NCBI GenBank assembly: GCA_013100825.1 | Contig: CP040001.1 | Coordinates: forward strand, 372,001-436,000 | From: Candidatus Saccharibacteria bacterium oral taxon 488 | GTDB taxonomy: Bacteria > Patescibacteriota > Saccharimonadia > Saccharimonadales > Saccharimonadaceae | DNA length: 64,000 bases | Reading direction: 5' to 3' | Part shown: positions 8,102-16,350 of the stretch, piece by piece | Layout of the letters: each line of letters opens with the position of its first letter | How positions within the stretch are numbered: the stretch's first letter is position 1 | Position numbers and translations under genes: made by a program | The notes under the pieces: model-generated | Database searches by the model: none | What the model was told of the DNA's origin: nothing | Seen by the model: only the letters and a program-made list of their open reading frames with translations

Positions 8102-9142
8102 ATGACTAAAAAGACATCCCGAATCGTGGTCAATATGATTTCGGAAAGTGAGTTTACGGTCCAAGGACATGGTGTACATACAGCTTATAAGGAGATTACT
8201 GGTGCCTTGGAAAAACAGCCTGCTATTGATATTGCCATTAACACTAATCGATCGGCAGATATAGTTCATGTACAGACAGTGGGTATGTATGCATTGGGAC
8301 GGTTGCTGCGCAAAAACGGTAAAAAAATTGTTTCAGCACACTTGGTACCAGATAGTTTCATTGGATCATTGAGGGCGGCCAAATACTGGAAGCCAGTTGG
8401 TAAATTGTGGCTAAAGTTCTTCTACAGCCGGGCCGACCTTGTGCTGGCCTGTTCCAAGATGGTACATGATGAGCTGGTCCATGACATGAAATTGTCTAAC
8501 GTCAAGGTGCTATATAATACCGTTGACATGGCGCGATATCAGGTCACTGCTGATGATCGCCATGTTGCACGTCAAGCGTTACATCTGACAGAACGTGATT
8601 TTGTCGTCATCGGTAATGGCCAAGTGCAGCCTCGCAAACGACTTGACACCTTTATATCAATCGCTCGTGCAATGCCGGATGTTACGTTTTATTGGATTGG
8701 TGGTATTCCATTTAAACATCTTGGGGCTAAATACGAGTCAATGCAAAAACTTATTAATTCAGTTCCTCCTAACCTTACGGTAACCGGTGTTATACCGCTC
8801 GAAGATGTGCGTCAGTATTATATGGCGGCTGATGTGTTTGTATTGCCGGCTACTCAGGAAAATCATCCTGTGTGTGTACTGGAGGCAGCTGGTGCTGGAT
8901 TGCCGATAGTATTGCGTGATATCCCGCAGTATGACGATACATTTCGTGGTTCGGCAGTTATGGCGGATACTGATGAGCAGTTTATTCAATTAGTAACCCG
9001 TCTCAGAACAGATGCGTCTTTTCGCCAGTCAGCAATTCATGGTGCTAAAAAAATTGCTGAACGATTTGATAGCGGTGCTGGCGCCAAGCGCTTAGTCGCG
9101 ATGTATCAAGAGTTGCTAAAAGAAGATGAGGTATGCGCGTAG
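8102..9142 (+). CDS. Glycosyltransferase family 4, probable glycolipid glycosyltransferase
   Basis: GT-B glycosyltransferase with the nucleotide-sugar site NHPVCVLEAAGAG of the GT4 family near residue 260. The N-terminal pattern VQGHGVHTAY is reminiscent of enzymes such as pneumococcal CpoA that add a second sugar to glucosyl-diacylglycerol. It overlaps the next GT4 gene by 10 bp, matching the paired order of glycolipid synthases in Firmicutes. Composition is visibly AT-richer than the partner gene, suggesting separate acquisition. ATG 8102 is chosen because the -10 ends 8 nt upstream. The acceptor is inferred, not seen. Confidence 0.75.
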   Translation: MTKKTSRIVVNMISESEFTVQGHGVHTAYKEITGALEKQPAIDIAINTNRSADIVHVQTVGMYALGRLLRKNGKKIVSAHLVPDSFIGSLRAAKYWKPVGKLWLKFFYSRADLVLACSKMVHDELVHDMKLSNVKVLYNTVDMARYQVTADDRHVARQALHLTERDFVVIGNGQVQPRKRLDTFISIARAMPDVTFYWIGGIPFKHLGAKYESMQKLINSVPPNLTVTGVIPLEDVRQYYMAADVFVLPATQENHPVCVLEAAGAGLPIVLRDIPQYDDTFRGSAVMADTDEQFIQLVTRLRTDASFRQSAIHGAKKIAERFDSGAGAKRLVAMYQELLKEDEVCA

Positions 9143-10455
9143 GTTTATTCACCGATACCTATCGGCCGTCGATTAACGGCATCGTTTTTGTGGTCGAATC
9201 GCTCAAGCGCGAGCTCGAAGCGCTGGGTCACGATGTCTACGTGTTCTGTCCCGCCAAGTCGATGAATCCCGCCAAGCAAGCCGAGCTGCTCAACGAAGAC
9301 CCGGATTCGCACATCGTCCGCTTTCCCTCGATCAAGGGCGCGTTTTTTGATGATTACGATACGTCGGTGTTCTTCCCGCCAGTGGTGCAGCGTCGCATCA
9401 AAGAGCTAGAGCTCGACATCGTGCATATCTTTACGCCGTCGCAAATCGGGCTGGTGGGTGTTAGCGCGGCGCACAAGCAGCAGATCCCTTTGGTCATCCA
9501 GCACTGCACCGATATGTACGAATTTGCCGAGCATTATCCGGCGGTGCTGCCGGGGATCTTGACGCTGGCTGGCGTGGTGCTGCCACTGTCGATTAAGTTA
9601 AGGGGCCGTGATTTATTTGAATTGGTCAAGCTATATCGGCCGCGTGGTATCACCAAATGGAACCGGGCCATCATCGAGTGCGTCATCACTATCCTCTACA
9701 GCAAAGCCGACGCTGTCATTGCCCTCAGTCGCAAAAGCGTGGCTCAGCTCAGCGGTTGGCAGGATGACGATCATCTGTATGATTTGACATTACTGCCAAA
9801 TGGTGTCAATGCTCTGCCGCGACCGTCAGCGGCTCAGCTCAAGGCCTTTCGGGCAGAGTGGGGTCTCAGGGCGTCTGATGAAGTATTTGGTTTCATTGGG
9901 CGGCTGGGCGAAGAGAAAAACTTACCGATTCTGATCAAAGCCTTTGACAAGTATGTCGCCAAGGCTCGCCCTAAATCAAAATTACTGTTCGTTGGCGATT
10001 TCGAGTACCGCAAAAAACTCGAGGCGATGGCGGCCGAGAGTAAGTACGCTGATCGGATCATCTTTACCGGCGCTCTGCCGCGCGAGGAATTAGGCGTAGC
10101 GTATCAGGTGCTGGATGTGTTTTGCTTCCCGTCGCTCAAGGATACGCAGGGCTGGGTGCTACACGAAGCGGCGCACGCCCGTAAGCCAATCGTCATCATT
10201 GACACGCAAGTATCCGAAGTAGTGCGTGACGGCGTAAATGGTATCTTCGTGAAAAATCGGCCCAAGAGTATGGCAGATGCCATTATCACGCTGCTCCGTT
10301 CGCCAGCGCGCCGAGCGAGGTTTGGCGCTGAGAGTAAAAAAATAGCGGCCACGTTCACCGAGCGCCGCCAAGTTCGCAAATTAGAGAAATTATATCGCCG
10401 GGTTATCGCCCAGAAAGCTGCCGCCGCGTCTCGCGATCTTGATCGCGCCGCTTGA
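9133..10455 (+). CDS. Glycosyltransferase family 4, 1,2-diacylglycerol glucosyltransferase-like
   Basis: The N-terminus MRVGLFTDTYRPSINGI is the signature of GT4 enzymes that glucosylate diacylglycerol at the membrane. The C-terminal Rossmann half contains GFIGRLGEEKN and the donor-binding Glu motif in DTQGWVLHEAAHARKP. At 440 residues it is slightly longer than usual, with an inserted amphipathic stretch near residues 140-175 that could dock on the membrane. It follows and overlaps the previous GT4 gene. Its 3' end overlaps the convergent smpB gene by 53 bp. Confidence 0.8.
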   Translation: MRVGLFTDTYRPSINGIVFVVESLKRELEALGHDVYVFCPAKSMNPAKQAELLNEDPDSHIVRFPSIKGAFFDDYDTSVFFPPVVQRRIKELELDIVHIFTPSQIGLVGVSAAHKQQIPLVIQHCTDMYEFAEHYPAVLPGILTLAGVVLPLSIKLRGRDLFELVKLYRPRGITKWNRAIIECVITILYSKADAVIALSRKSVAQLSGWQDDDHLYDLTLLPNGVNALPRPSAAQLKAFRAEWGLRASDEVFGFIGRLGEEKNLPILIKAFDKYVAKARPKSKLLFVGDFEYRKKLEAMAAESKYADRIIFTGALPREELGVAYQVLDVFCFPSLKDTQGWVLHEAAHARKPIVIIDTQVSEVVRDGVNGIFVKNRPKSMADAIITLLRSPARRARFGAESKKIAATFTERRQVRKLEKLYRRVIAQKAAAASRDLDRAA

Positions 10456-10882
10456 TAGTCTCGCGCTTGTCGTAGGTTTTTTTACCCTTGGCGAGGGCGA
10501 TGACTACCTTGATAAATTTGCCGCTGGTCAGTAATTTGGTCGGCACGATGGTCATGCCCTGCTTTTTTGCTTCGGTAAAGCGCGCTAATTGGCGTTTACT
10601 GACTAATAATTTCCGCGCCGAAGTATCAACGCTGCGAGTATTTGCCTGGCCGCGAACGTTCAATCGCAGCGAAAAACTAGCATTATTCAGCCACAATTCA
10701 CCATTTCGCATGCTAACAAACGCCCCCTTCAGCTGCACGTGCCCTTCCCTGGCAGCGCGCACTTCCATGCCCGCCAGCACCAGCCCGGCCACAACCTCCT
10801 CGCCCAACTCATAGTCAAATCGCGCTCGGCGATTCACGACGGCGTGAGTGGATGGTTTTTTGGTCTTGGCGGGCTTGGTCAC
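10403..10882 (-). CDS. smpB: SsrA-binding protein SmpB
   Basis: Partner of tmRNA in ribosome rescue. Recognisable family features are NRRARFDYELGE, the GLVLAGMEVRAAREGHVQLKGAFV core, the KLLVSKRQLA segment and a basic Lys/Arg-rich tail that enters the mRNA channel. Length of 159 is normal. The start is GTG: an extended TGCTATAAT ends 7 nt before it. The gene is tail-to-tail with, and overlaps, the GT4 gene. No tmRNA gene was identified in this window. Confidence 0.95.
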   Translation of the reverse strand: MTKPAKTKKPSTHAVVNRRARFDYELGEEVVAGLVLAGMEVRAAREGHVQLKGAFVSMRNGELWLNNASFSLRLNVRGQANTRSVDTSARKLLVSKRQLARFTEAKKQGMTIVPTKLLTSGKFIKVVIALAKGKKTYDKRETIKRRDQDRETRRQLSGR

Positions 10883-10890
10883 GTGAATTA

Positions 10891-11469
10891 TTATAGCACG
10901 TGAGCTGGGGCTTCAATGAGGTCCCAGTCTGTGTATGGCTCAATAGGGCCATTTTCAGAATCGTTAAGCGTTTTCTTTGATAATTCGTCTAATGTATGCC
11001 GAATGCGACCCTTGCAATCAAGTAGCAAGTTGGTTAGGTCGTGAAGCTGCTCACGACGCTCCTCGTCAGTACTAGTGCTAGATAGAATTTCTCTCATTTG
11101 CGTGTCAACGAGAGCATATAGCTGATCTTGGGGTTTCTTGCTATGCTCATAGTTACGGAGTGCATCGTATGCATTATCTGAACCAACTCTATCGCTAGCA
11201 AATTCCTGTCCAGCAGCTTCAGCAATGCCCCGTGCGATAATTCTTTGCTCAGTCCAGCTTACTACTTCTGTGAGAATACCAAGGTTAGACAGGGTCATTT
11301 TGGCCGTCTCAATAGATTGTGCATTAGCCGTGGAGTAAGCGTTAATATCTACGTTCTGGCAAAGATCAAAGATGCTGATGTACTTAGTATCTTCATGGTC
11401 AGGGGTTGCCTCCTCTTCGGAGGGGGTAATCGTAGTATGTAGTGCTGGTGGTGTTATCTCTATACTCAT
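10891..11469 (-). CDS. Hypothetical acidic protein
   Basis: No family is recognised. The 192-residue product is acidic and mostly predicted helical, with no signal peptide or membrane segment. The N-terminal ~45 residues are polar and probably disordered. A -10 TATAGT ends 8 nt before the ATG, giving the same leaderless layout as many units here, which supports the start. Its codon use is AT-richer than smpB. It ends just upstream of the smpB promoter. Confidence 0.55.
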   Translation of the reverse strand: MSIEITPPALHTTITPSEEEATPDHEDTKYISIFDLCQNVDINAYSTANAQSIETAKMTLSNLGILTEVVSWTEQRIIARGIAEAAGQEFASDRVGSDNAYDALRNYEHSKKPQDQLYALVDTQMREILSSTSTDEERREQLHDLTNLLLDCKGRIRHTLDELSKKTLNDSENGPIEPYTDWDLIEAPAHVL

Positions 11470-11521
11470 GGTTTCATACTATAACATTGTTTATCTATAA
11501 ATGCAAGTAGTATGAGGAATT

Positions 11522-11767
11522 TTAGTGATCATCAACCGTTAGAGGTGGTTCATCCGTCAGAGCGCTGACTCGCACGGCGGCTACCATTCCTAGTTGTTTG
11601 ATATCATTTGACCACTGATCTTTCCAATGTTGATTCTTTCTCTTGGCCTTGTCTTTGGCCTCATGTATATCAACAATCAGCTGCAGCATCGTGTTGTTAA
11701 GCGTGCCTTCGATTAGCTCGCCGTCAGCATCACGATCGCAAACGAAGCCCTTGATTGCCTCGTTCAT
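11522..11767 (-). CDS. Small hypothetical protein
   Basis: An 81-residue charged, probably helical protein of unknown function. The coding frame remains open upstream of the ATG to a TGA about 45 bases earlier and no clear promoter or ribosome-binding site was found, so the gene may be N-terminally truncated or start elsewhere. It lies between another unknown gene and the ABC-F promoter. Confidence 0.42.
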   Translation of the reverse strand: MNEAIKGFVCDRDADGELIEGTLNNTMLQLIVDIHEAKDKAKRKNQHWKDQWSNDIKQLGMVAAVRVSALTDEPPLTVDDH

Positions 11768-11863
11768 ATTCTTGGTAATTTCATCCGTTGGGGTGCGGTC
11801 TCGCCGTCAAAAAACAGTCAGTCGGCCCTGGCCATAAGGGTGATATGCTACAATATCCCAAGC

Positions 11864-13735
11864 ATGATAGCCGACATCCACATCACTGAGAAGAGTTTTG
11901 GCGACAAGACATTGATGTGCGACGTCAAGTTTAGTGTGGATGATGGCGAAAAGGTCGGCGTGGTCGGCCGCAATGGCGTCGGCAAGTCAACGTTGTTTGG
12001 CATCTTGGCGGGCACGGATACCGACTACACCGGCGAGGTGATTTTTCGCCGTGGCATCACCGTGGCCAGTACGGCGCAGGAGCATCATGGTTTGGGCGAT
12101 CAGACGGTGCTGAGCTACATCCTAGCGGGGCTACCAGAATATTCGCGTTTGAAGAAAATTATCGATGAATATCCCGAAACCATGGGCGATAATATGCGTA
12201 AGATCGAGGAGTATACCCAGGCGCTGGAACGATTTGATCAGAAAGGGTTTTACCAGATTGAGGAGAAGATTGCCCGGGAGCTCGATAATTTCCAGCTGAG
12301 CGGGTGCGGCGAGCGGTCGCTTGGTTCTCTATCGGGCGGTCAGAAGCGGCTGGTGGAGATCGTGAAGATTATGCATGCGGAGGCGCATTTGGCGCTGATT
12401 GACGAGCCGACTAATCATATGGATTATGTGGCCAAGCAGCAGTTCATCGACTGGATGAACTCGCAGCCGCGCCAGGCTATGTTGATCATCACGCATGATC
12501 GCGATGTGCTGGGTCGGGTGGATCGAATTGTCGAGCTCAAAGACGGCCGGGCGGTCAGTTACCGCGGTAACTATGACGCCTACCTCAAGCAAAACGCTCA
12601 GGCGACGGCGGCGGGCATGAATAATTTTGAGCAGGTCGAGAAGCGGATGACTAACCTTCAGCAAAAAGCGCTGGATTATCAGCGGCTAAAGGAAAAGTCG
12701 CGCAACCCGGGCACTATCCAAAAGTTTAAGCGGCTGGAAAATGAAGCGCGGGCCGAGCTAGCGGAATTATCAGAGATGGACAAGCCGACGTTTTGGATCG
12801 ACAAGGAGTCGGCTGGGCAGCTTGATTACAAGTCAGCCGAGCGCTATGGCAAGTTCAAGGCGCGCAATATTCGGCTATCGATGAAGGATGCGGCCAGTCG
12901 TAGTCAGCACGTGCTGGTGCGAGTTGAGGATGCGGCAGTTGGGGTTGGCGAGCGGATATTGTGTGAGGGGGTGAATATTGATCTACGTGAGGGCGAGGCG
13001 GTGGAGCTACGCGGCTGCAATGGCGCTGGCAAGACGACGCTGATTCGGATGTTGCTGGCAAGCGGTGGTGCGGTTGCCCGGGCGTCTCATAAAATAATCC
13101 GGGACCCGAGACAATCCCAGATTTTTTCTGAGACGCCGCTCGCGCCAGATGAACCAGCGCCAGCGACACCTCCTGCGCTGGAGGCTGTGGAACGTTCGCG
13201 AGGAGCGGACGTTTCAGCCGAACGCTCGCGTAGTATCTCCAGTGGAGATGCAAGCGAAAAGAGTACTCCAGCGCAGGAGCGTGGCGCAGCCGTCACCCCT
13301 ATCCTCTACTCCGGCAATCTCTTCCTCGATCCACAGGTGCGGGTGGGCGTGTATGAGCAAGAGATTGATGAGCGGTATTTGGCGGATCCGTTGGAGGCGG
13401 CGATCGAGAAATTATATCTTAGCCGTGACCTGCCGATTTCTGATACGAAAATTCGCCAATTGCTAGCCGATTATCTGTTCGCCGAAGCCGATCGGATGAC
13501 GCCACTAGCGCGCCTGTCGGGCGGTCAGAAGGCGCGCTTTCAGATTATTGCTATGCTGGCGAATGACCCGCAGCTGCTGATTTTGGACGAGCCAACCAAC
13601 CACCTTGACCTACCGAGCATTGAGGAATTAGAGACGGCACTGGCAAAATATTCTGGCGCCATCCTCTACGTCAGTCACGACAATTATTTCCGCCAAGAAA
13701 TCGGTGGCGAAGTTGTGCAAATCGGTGCAGCATAA
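11864..13735 (+). CDS. ABC-F family ATPase
   Basis: Two ABC domains without membrane segments. The first has GRNGVGKST, LSGGQKR and LIDEPTNH. The second has GCNGAGKTT, LSGGQKAR and LILDEPTNH. They are joined by a linker with a KSRNPG-type arm (about residues 270-320). ABC-F proteins act on the ribosomal E-site in translation control or drug resistance. TACAAT ends 9 nt before ATG 11864, so this start is preferred to a TTG-type start at 11840. Residues about 436-472, directly after the second Walker A, are encoded by a palindromic repeat (13170-13279) and form a Ser/Arg/Ala/Pro-rich insertion not expected in the family. Confidence 0.88.
   Translation: MIADIHITEKSFGDKTLMCDVKFSVDDGEKVGVVGRNGVGKSTLFGILAGTDTDYTGEVIFRRGITVASTAQEHHGLGDQTVLSYILAGLPEYSRLKKIIDEYPETMGDNMRKIEEYTQALERFDQKGFYQIEEKIARELDNFQLSGCGERSLGSLSGGQKRLVEIVKIMHAEAHLALIDEPTNHMDYVAKQQFIDWMNSQPRQAMLIITHDRDVLGRVDRIVELKDGRAVSYRGNYDAYLKQNAQATAAGMNNFEQVEKRMTNLQQKALDYQRLKEKSRNPGTIQKFKRLENEARAELAELSEMDKPTFWIDKESAGQLDYKSAERYGKFKARNIRLSMKDAASRSQHVLVRVEDAAVGVGERILCEGVNIDLREGEAVELRGCNGAGKTTLIRMLLASGGAVARASHKIIRDPRQSQIFSETPLAPDEPAPATPPALEAVERSRGADVSAERSRSISSGDASEKSTPAQERGAAVTPILYSGNLFLDPQVRVGVYEQEIDERYLADPLEAAIEKLYLSRDLPISDTKIRQLLADYLFAEADRMTPLARLSGGQKARFQIIAMLANDPQLLILDEPTNHLDLPSIEELETALAKYSGAILYVSHDNYFRQEIGGEVVQIGAA
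13170..13279 (+). repeat. Palindromic element copy 1, in frame in ABC-F
   Basis: The outer arms CTCCTGCGCTGGAG (13170-13183) and CTCCAGCGCAGGAG (13266-13279) are perfect inverted repeats. The inner core has a stem-loop AACGTTCGC/GCGGACGTT, then CAGCCGAACGCTCGCG, then the hairpin ATCTCC-AGT-GGAGAT and GCGAAAAG. The core is shared with the dus copy; the arms are not. Confidence 0.8.
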
Positions 13736-13749
13736 GGGGTGTGCTAATG

Positions 13750-13790
13750 AAAAACCTGCTACTAGTAGAGCCCTCAAGTAGCAGGTTTTT
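13750..13790. terminator. Bidirectional terminator
   Basis: A long hairpin AAAACCTGCTACT / AGTAGCAGGTTTT with A- and T-rich flanks lies between the convergent ABC-F and glutaredoxin genes and can serve both. Confidence 0.85.
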
Positions 13791-13810
13791 AATATGTCAA
13801 TTAGCGATAG

Positions 13811-14098
13811 TTATTCGCTCATCAAACCATTCTTCTTCAGCGCATCCTGTAGTTTCGGCCGGTCAAAGCCGAGGATGACCTCGCCGCAAACATCGGTTAC
13901 TGGCACGCCCTGGAAATTGCCGCCGTTTTTACTGAGCAATTCTTCCTTGGCGCTTGGATCAGCCTCGATGTCCTTGGCGACAAAATCAATGCCGAGTTTT
14001 TTCAACCACTCCATCTCGGTGTGACAAAATGCACACCAGCTGGTGCTATAGACAGTGACTTTGGCGTCTTGGTGATTGGCCGTGTTATCTTCGCTCAT
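13811..14098 (-). CDS. Glutaredoxin-family protein
   Basis: Thioredoxin-fold protein of 95 residues with the redox motif CAFC (about residues 22-25) after the first strand and a GVPVTDVCGEVILGFD segment containing the cis-Pro and substrate-binding loop. It most likely reduces disulfides in the cytoplasm. An extra cysteine (in DVCG) follows the cis-Pro region. It ends at the shared terminator with the ABC-F gene. The partner reductant is unknown. Confidence 0.85.
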   Translation of the reverse strand: MSEDNTANHQDAKVTVYSTSWCAFCHTEMEWLKKLGIDFVAKDIEADPSAKEELLSKNGGNFQGVPVTDVCGEVILGFDRPKLQDALKKNGLMSE

Positions 14099-14160
14099 AA
14101 CTTCCCTCCTTATGGCTTTTCTCTATTGTAGCATAAGCATCGGTGCCTCGGCAATGCCAT

Positions 14161-14397
14161 CTAGTCTCGGGACGCCCGACTCGTTAAGTGCCAGCCGTCA
14201 CACCCCCGGCAATAATACACGTCTAACTCCAGCTTTGGTGACACCAGCTCCTGCGTATCGGCTGCTCGCCTGGCGATTTGCTCGGTGGCGAAGCGGCGCT
14301 TGCGCCGGCAAGCGTCGTGATCGGCAGTTGTCAGCGTTGACTTGACGAGCGTTCGGGCCGATTTTGGTTGGTTTTTTGGGTAATTTCGCCGTGGCAT
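14161..14397 (-). CDS. Small basic protein with YCxxCxGWHLT motif
   Basis: A 78-residue, very basic product with an N-terminal Lys/Arg-rich tail, an ACRRKRRF segment and a C-terminal YYCRGCDGWHLTSR motif. The three cysteines plus His could bind zinc, as in small nucleic-acid-binding ribbon proteins. No named family is assigned. The gene runs divergently from the ATP synthase operon, and its 5' end (14397) lies just outside the operon's -35 box at 14399. Confidence 0.62.
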   Translation of the reverse strand: MPRRNYPKNQPKSARTLVKSTLTTADHDACRRKRRFATEQIARRAADTQELVSPKLELDVYYCRGCDGWHLTSRASRD

Positions 14398-14398
14398 C

Positions 14399-14427
14399 TT
14401 GTCAAGAGTATAGCATGTTGCTATAGT
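14399..14427 (+). promoter_or_regulatory. Promoter of the ATP synthase operon
   Basis: TTGTCA (14399-14404), a 17-bp spacer and extended TGCTATAGT (-10 at 14422-14427). The -10 ends 9 nt before ATG 14437, so the operon mRNA is probably leaderless. Confidence 0.75.
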
Positions 14428-14436
14428 TACAGAGTA

Positions 14437-14709
14437 ATGGCTGAGAGACCAGATGTTGAGAATGGCGTGACGACAGCGACAGAAGTGGCGGCGGCTCGGG
14501 TTATTCTCGGGACGATCGGCGACACAACGTGGCGGATGTTTGTGCCGAGCATCGGCTGTACGCTGCTGGGTGTGTGGCTGGATAGCGTGTTTGGTTTGAA
14601 GCCGTGGCTGATGTTTGCTGGCGTGGTACTTGGTTTTGTGGGCGCGTATCTACTGGTGAATAAGCAGCTGGGGCGTGTGAAACGAAAAAAGGAGCGTAAA
14701 AATATATGA
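14437..14709 (+). CDS. ATP synthase accessory subunit, AtpI/AtpZ type
   Basis: A 90-residue protein with two hydrophobic helices (about 32-52 and 55-75) separated by a short GLKPW turn and ending in a Lys/Arg-rich tail. This hairpin architecture and position directly before atpB match the AtpI/AtpZ proteins that assist c-ring assembly or ion handling. The reading frame is open further upstream, but the promoter geometry favours ATG 14437. Its stop overlaps the atpB start. Confidence 0.7.
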   Translation: MAERPDVENGVTTATEVAAARVILGTIGDTTWRMFVPSIGCTLLGVWLDSVFGLKPWLMFAGVVLGFVGAYLLVNKQLGRVKRKKERKNI

Positions 14710-15539
14710 TACAATTATTTGCCAGTGCCGGTCCACACATTTCAGTCAAGGCTGATGAAGTAGCGAATATCGTGGGCGTGTCGATCACCAATTCGCACAT
14801 GCTTGGCGCGCTCGGGCTGGTCGTTTTGGTGTGGTTGATGTTTCGGACACGGGCGGCAGTGCTGGGCAAGAAAAAGCATACTTTCGCAACGAAGTTGATT
14901 CACTGGACATTTGATGGGCTGTACAATACGGTTCGCCAAGTCATCCCGGACCAGACGTGGGCGCGTCGAGTGGCGCCGCTGTGTATCACTATATTCTTTT
15001 TCGTGGTGGCGCAGTATTGGCTAGGGCTGCTACCGATTGTCGGGCCGATCACCGTGGGAAGTCACGGTACGCCGCTGTTTCGCGGCGGTGTGGCTGATCT
15101 GAATATGACGTTTGGCCTGGCTATCGTGACCATTGTCGCCGCGCAAATTTATGCCTTCAAATACCTTGGCTTCAAGGGCAATATGGGCCGCTACTTTGTC
15201 AATCCGCTGCGTGATCCGATCATGGCGTTTGTCGGTATTTTGGAGTTGGTGGCGGAGTTCTCGCGCCTGCTCGGTCTGAGTTTCCGCCTGTTTGGCAACG
15301 TATTGGCGGGCGAGGTGCTGTTGATCATGATCGCCTTTTTGACGCAATATATCTCGCCGGTGGCCTTGCAGCCGTTTTATCTGTTCGAGCTGTTCATCGG
15401 CGGTATTCAGGCGTACATTTTCTTTATGCTGTCAACGGTATTTATTTCGCTGGGGCTGGCTCACCACGACACGCACGAGCCGACTGATCATGCTCATTCA
15501 CCTGCTGATACGACGAAACTCGCGGCGGCGAATGATTAG
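14706..15539 (+). CDS. atpB: ATP synthase subunit a
   Basis: F0 stator protein forming the proton half-channels beside the c-ring. Several membrane helices are visible, including the signature LSFRLFGNVLAGEVLL, which carries the essential Arg. A preceding segment names the typical P-x-R-D-P-I-M pattern. The 277-residue length is normal. The C-terminus ends in a His/Asp-rich tail after the last helix, which is unusual. The ATG overlaps the upstream stop (ATGA). Confidence 0.95.
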   Translation: MIQLFASAGPHISVKADEVANIVGVSITNSHMLGALGLVVLVWLMFRTRAAVLGKKKHTFATKLIHWTFDGLYNTVRQVIPDQTWARRVAPLCITIFFFVVAQYWLGLLPIVGPITVGSHGTPLFRGGVADLNMTFGLAIVTIVAAQIYAFKYLGFKGNMGRYFVNPLRDPIMAFVGILELVAEFSRLLGLSFRLFGNVLAGEVLLIMIAFLTQYISPVALQPFYLFELFIGGIQAYIFFMLSTVFISLGLAHHDTHEPTDHAHSPADTTKLAAAND

Positions 15540-15571
15540 AAAAGTAAAGTATTAAATAAAGGAGAAATTAT

Positions 15572-15784
15572 ATGAAAGAATTAGCATTTGCACTCACCTA
15601 CGCCATCCCAGCTGCACTGGCAGCGATCGGCGCTGGTATCGTCGGCGCGGCAGCGATGAACGCGGCTGGCCGTAATCCAGAGAAAATTAACGACCTGCGC
15701 ACCATGATGATCCTCGGTATTTCGTTCATCGACGCCCTAGCGATCATCGGTTTCGTGGCGGCTATCGTCGGCAAAGTTATGTAA
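15572..15784 (+). CDS. atpE: ATP synthase subunit c
   Basis: A 70-residue helical hairpin: Gly/Ala-rich first helix, polar loop AAGRNPEK, and a second helix with the ion-binding carboxylate Asp in GISFIDALAI. An Asp without the Gln and Ser/Thr ligands of sodium rings points to proton use; that is inference from family knowledge. A strong AAAGGAG ribosome-binding site precedes the ATG. Confidence 0.95.
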   Translation: MKELAFALTYAIPAALAAIGAGIVGAAAMNAAGRNPEKINDLRTMMILGISFIDALAIIGFVAAIVGKVM

Positions 15785-15799
15785 TTTGAGGGGTAAATT

Positions 15800-16348
15800 G
15801 TGGAGACTATATTGACACAATTTGCGAGTGCCGAAGCGCACGCGGCCGAAAAGGCTGACCTGTTCAGTTCGCTCGGTATTGATTGGAAGCTGCTGATCTT
15901 GCAAACGGTGGCGTTTCTGATCTTGCTGGTCATTCTACGCAAGTGGGTGTATCCGCCGTTGGCAGCGATGCTCGACAAGCGCGAAAAAGACATGCGCACA
16001 GCCGAAAAGGCGGCGCAATCGGCGCGCGACAACGCTGATAAAGCCGAAAAAATGACCAACGAGTTGATGCGAAAAGCTCGGGCGGAGGCCAGTGATATCG
16101 TGGCGGCAGCGCGTGAGGAGGCGGCCTCGGTCGTCGAGCAAGCTGCGGCTAAGGCGACTGCCAAATCCGAGACCATCGTTAGTGCAGCGCAGGCGGAAAT
16201 CGCCAAGGAAGTCGAACAAGCCAAGAAAGCATTGCACAATGAGACGCTGGAATTGGTGGCTGAGGCGACTGGCAAGGTTTTGCATGAGAAAGTTGATGCT
16301 AAGACAGACGCCACGCTGATTGCGACTGCGGTCAAGGAGGTTGCCTAG
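15800..16348 (+). CDS. atpF: ATP synthase subunit b
   Basis: The peripheral stalk. One membrane helix (about residues 30-52) is followed by a long Ala/Glu/Lys-rich amphipathic helix to the C-terminus, the standard b-subunit plan. It starts with GTG after a GAGGGG site. The N-terminal ~28 residues before the helix are longer than in many homologues. atpH follows 2 nt after the stop. Confidence 0.92.
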   Translation: METILTQFASAEAHAAEKADLFSSLGIDWKLLILQTVAFLILLVILRKWVYPPLAAMLDKREKDMRTAEKAAQSARDNADKAEKMTNELMRKARAEASDIVAAAREEAASVVEQAAAKATAKSETIVSAAQAEIAKEVEQAKKALHNETLELVAEATGKVLHEKVDAKTDATLIATAVKEVA

Positions 16349-16350
16349 TC

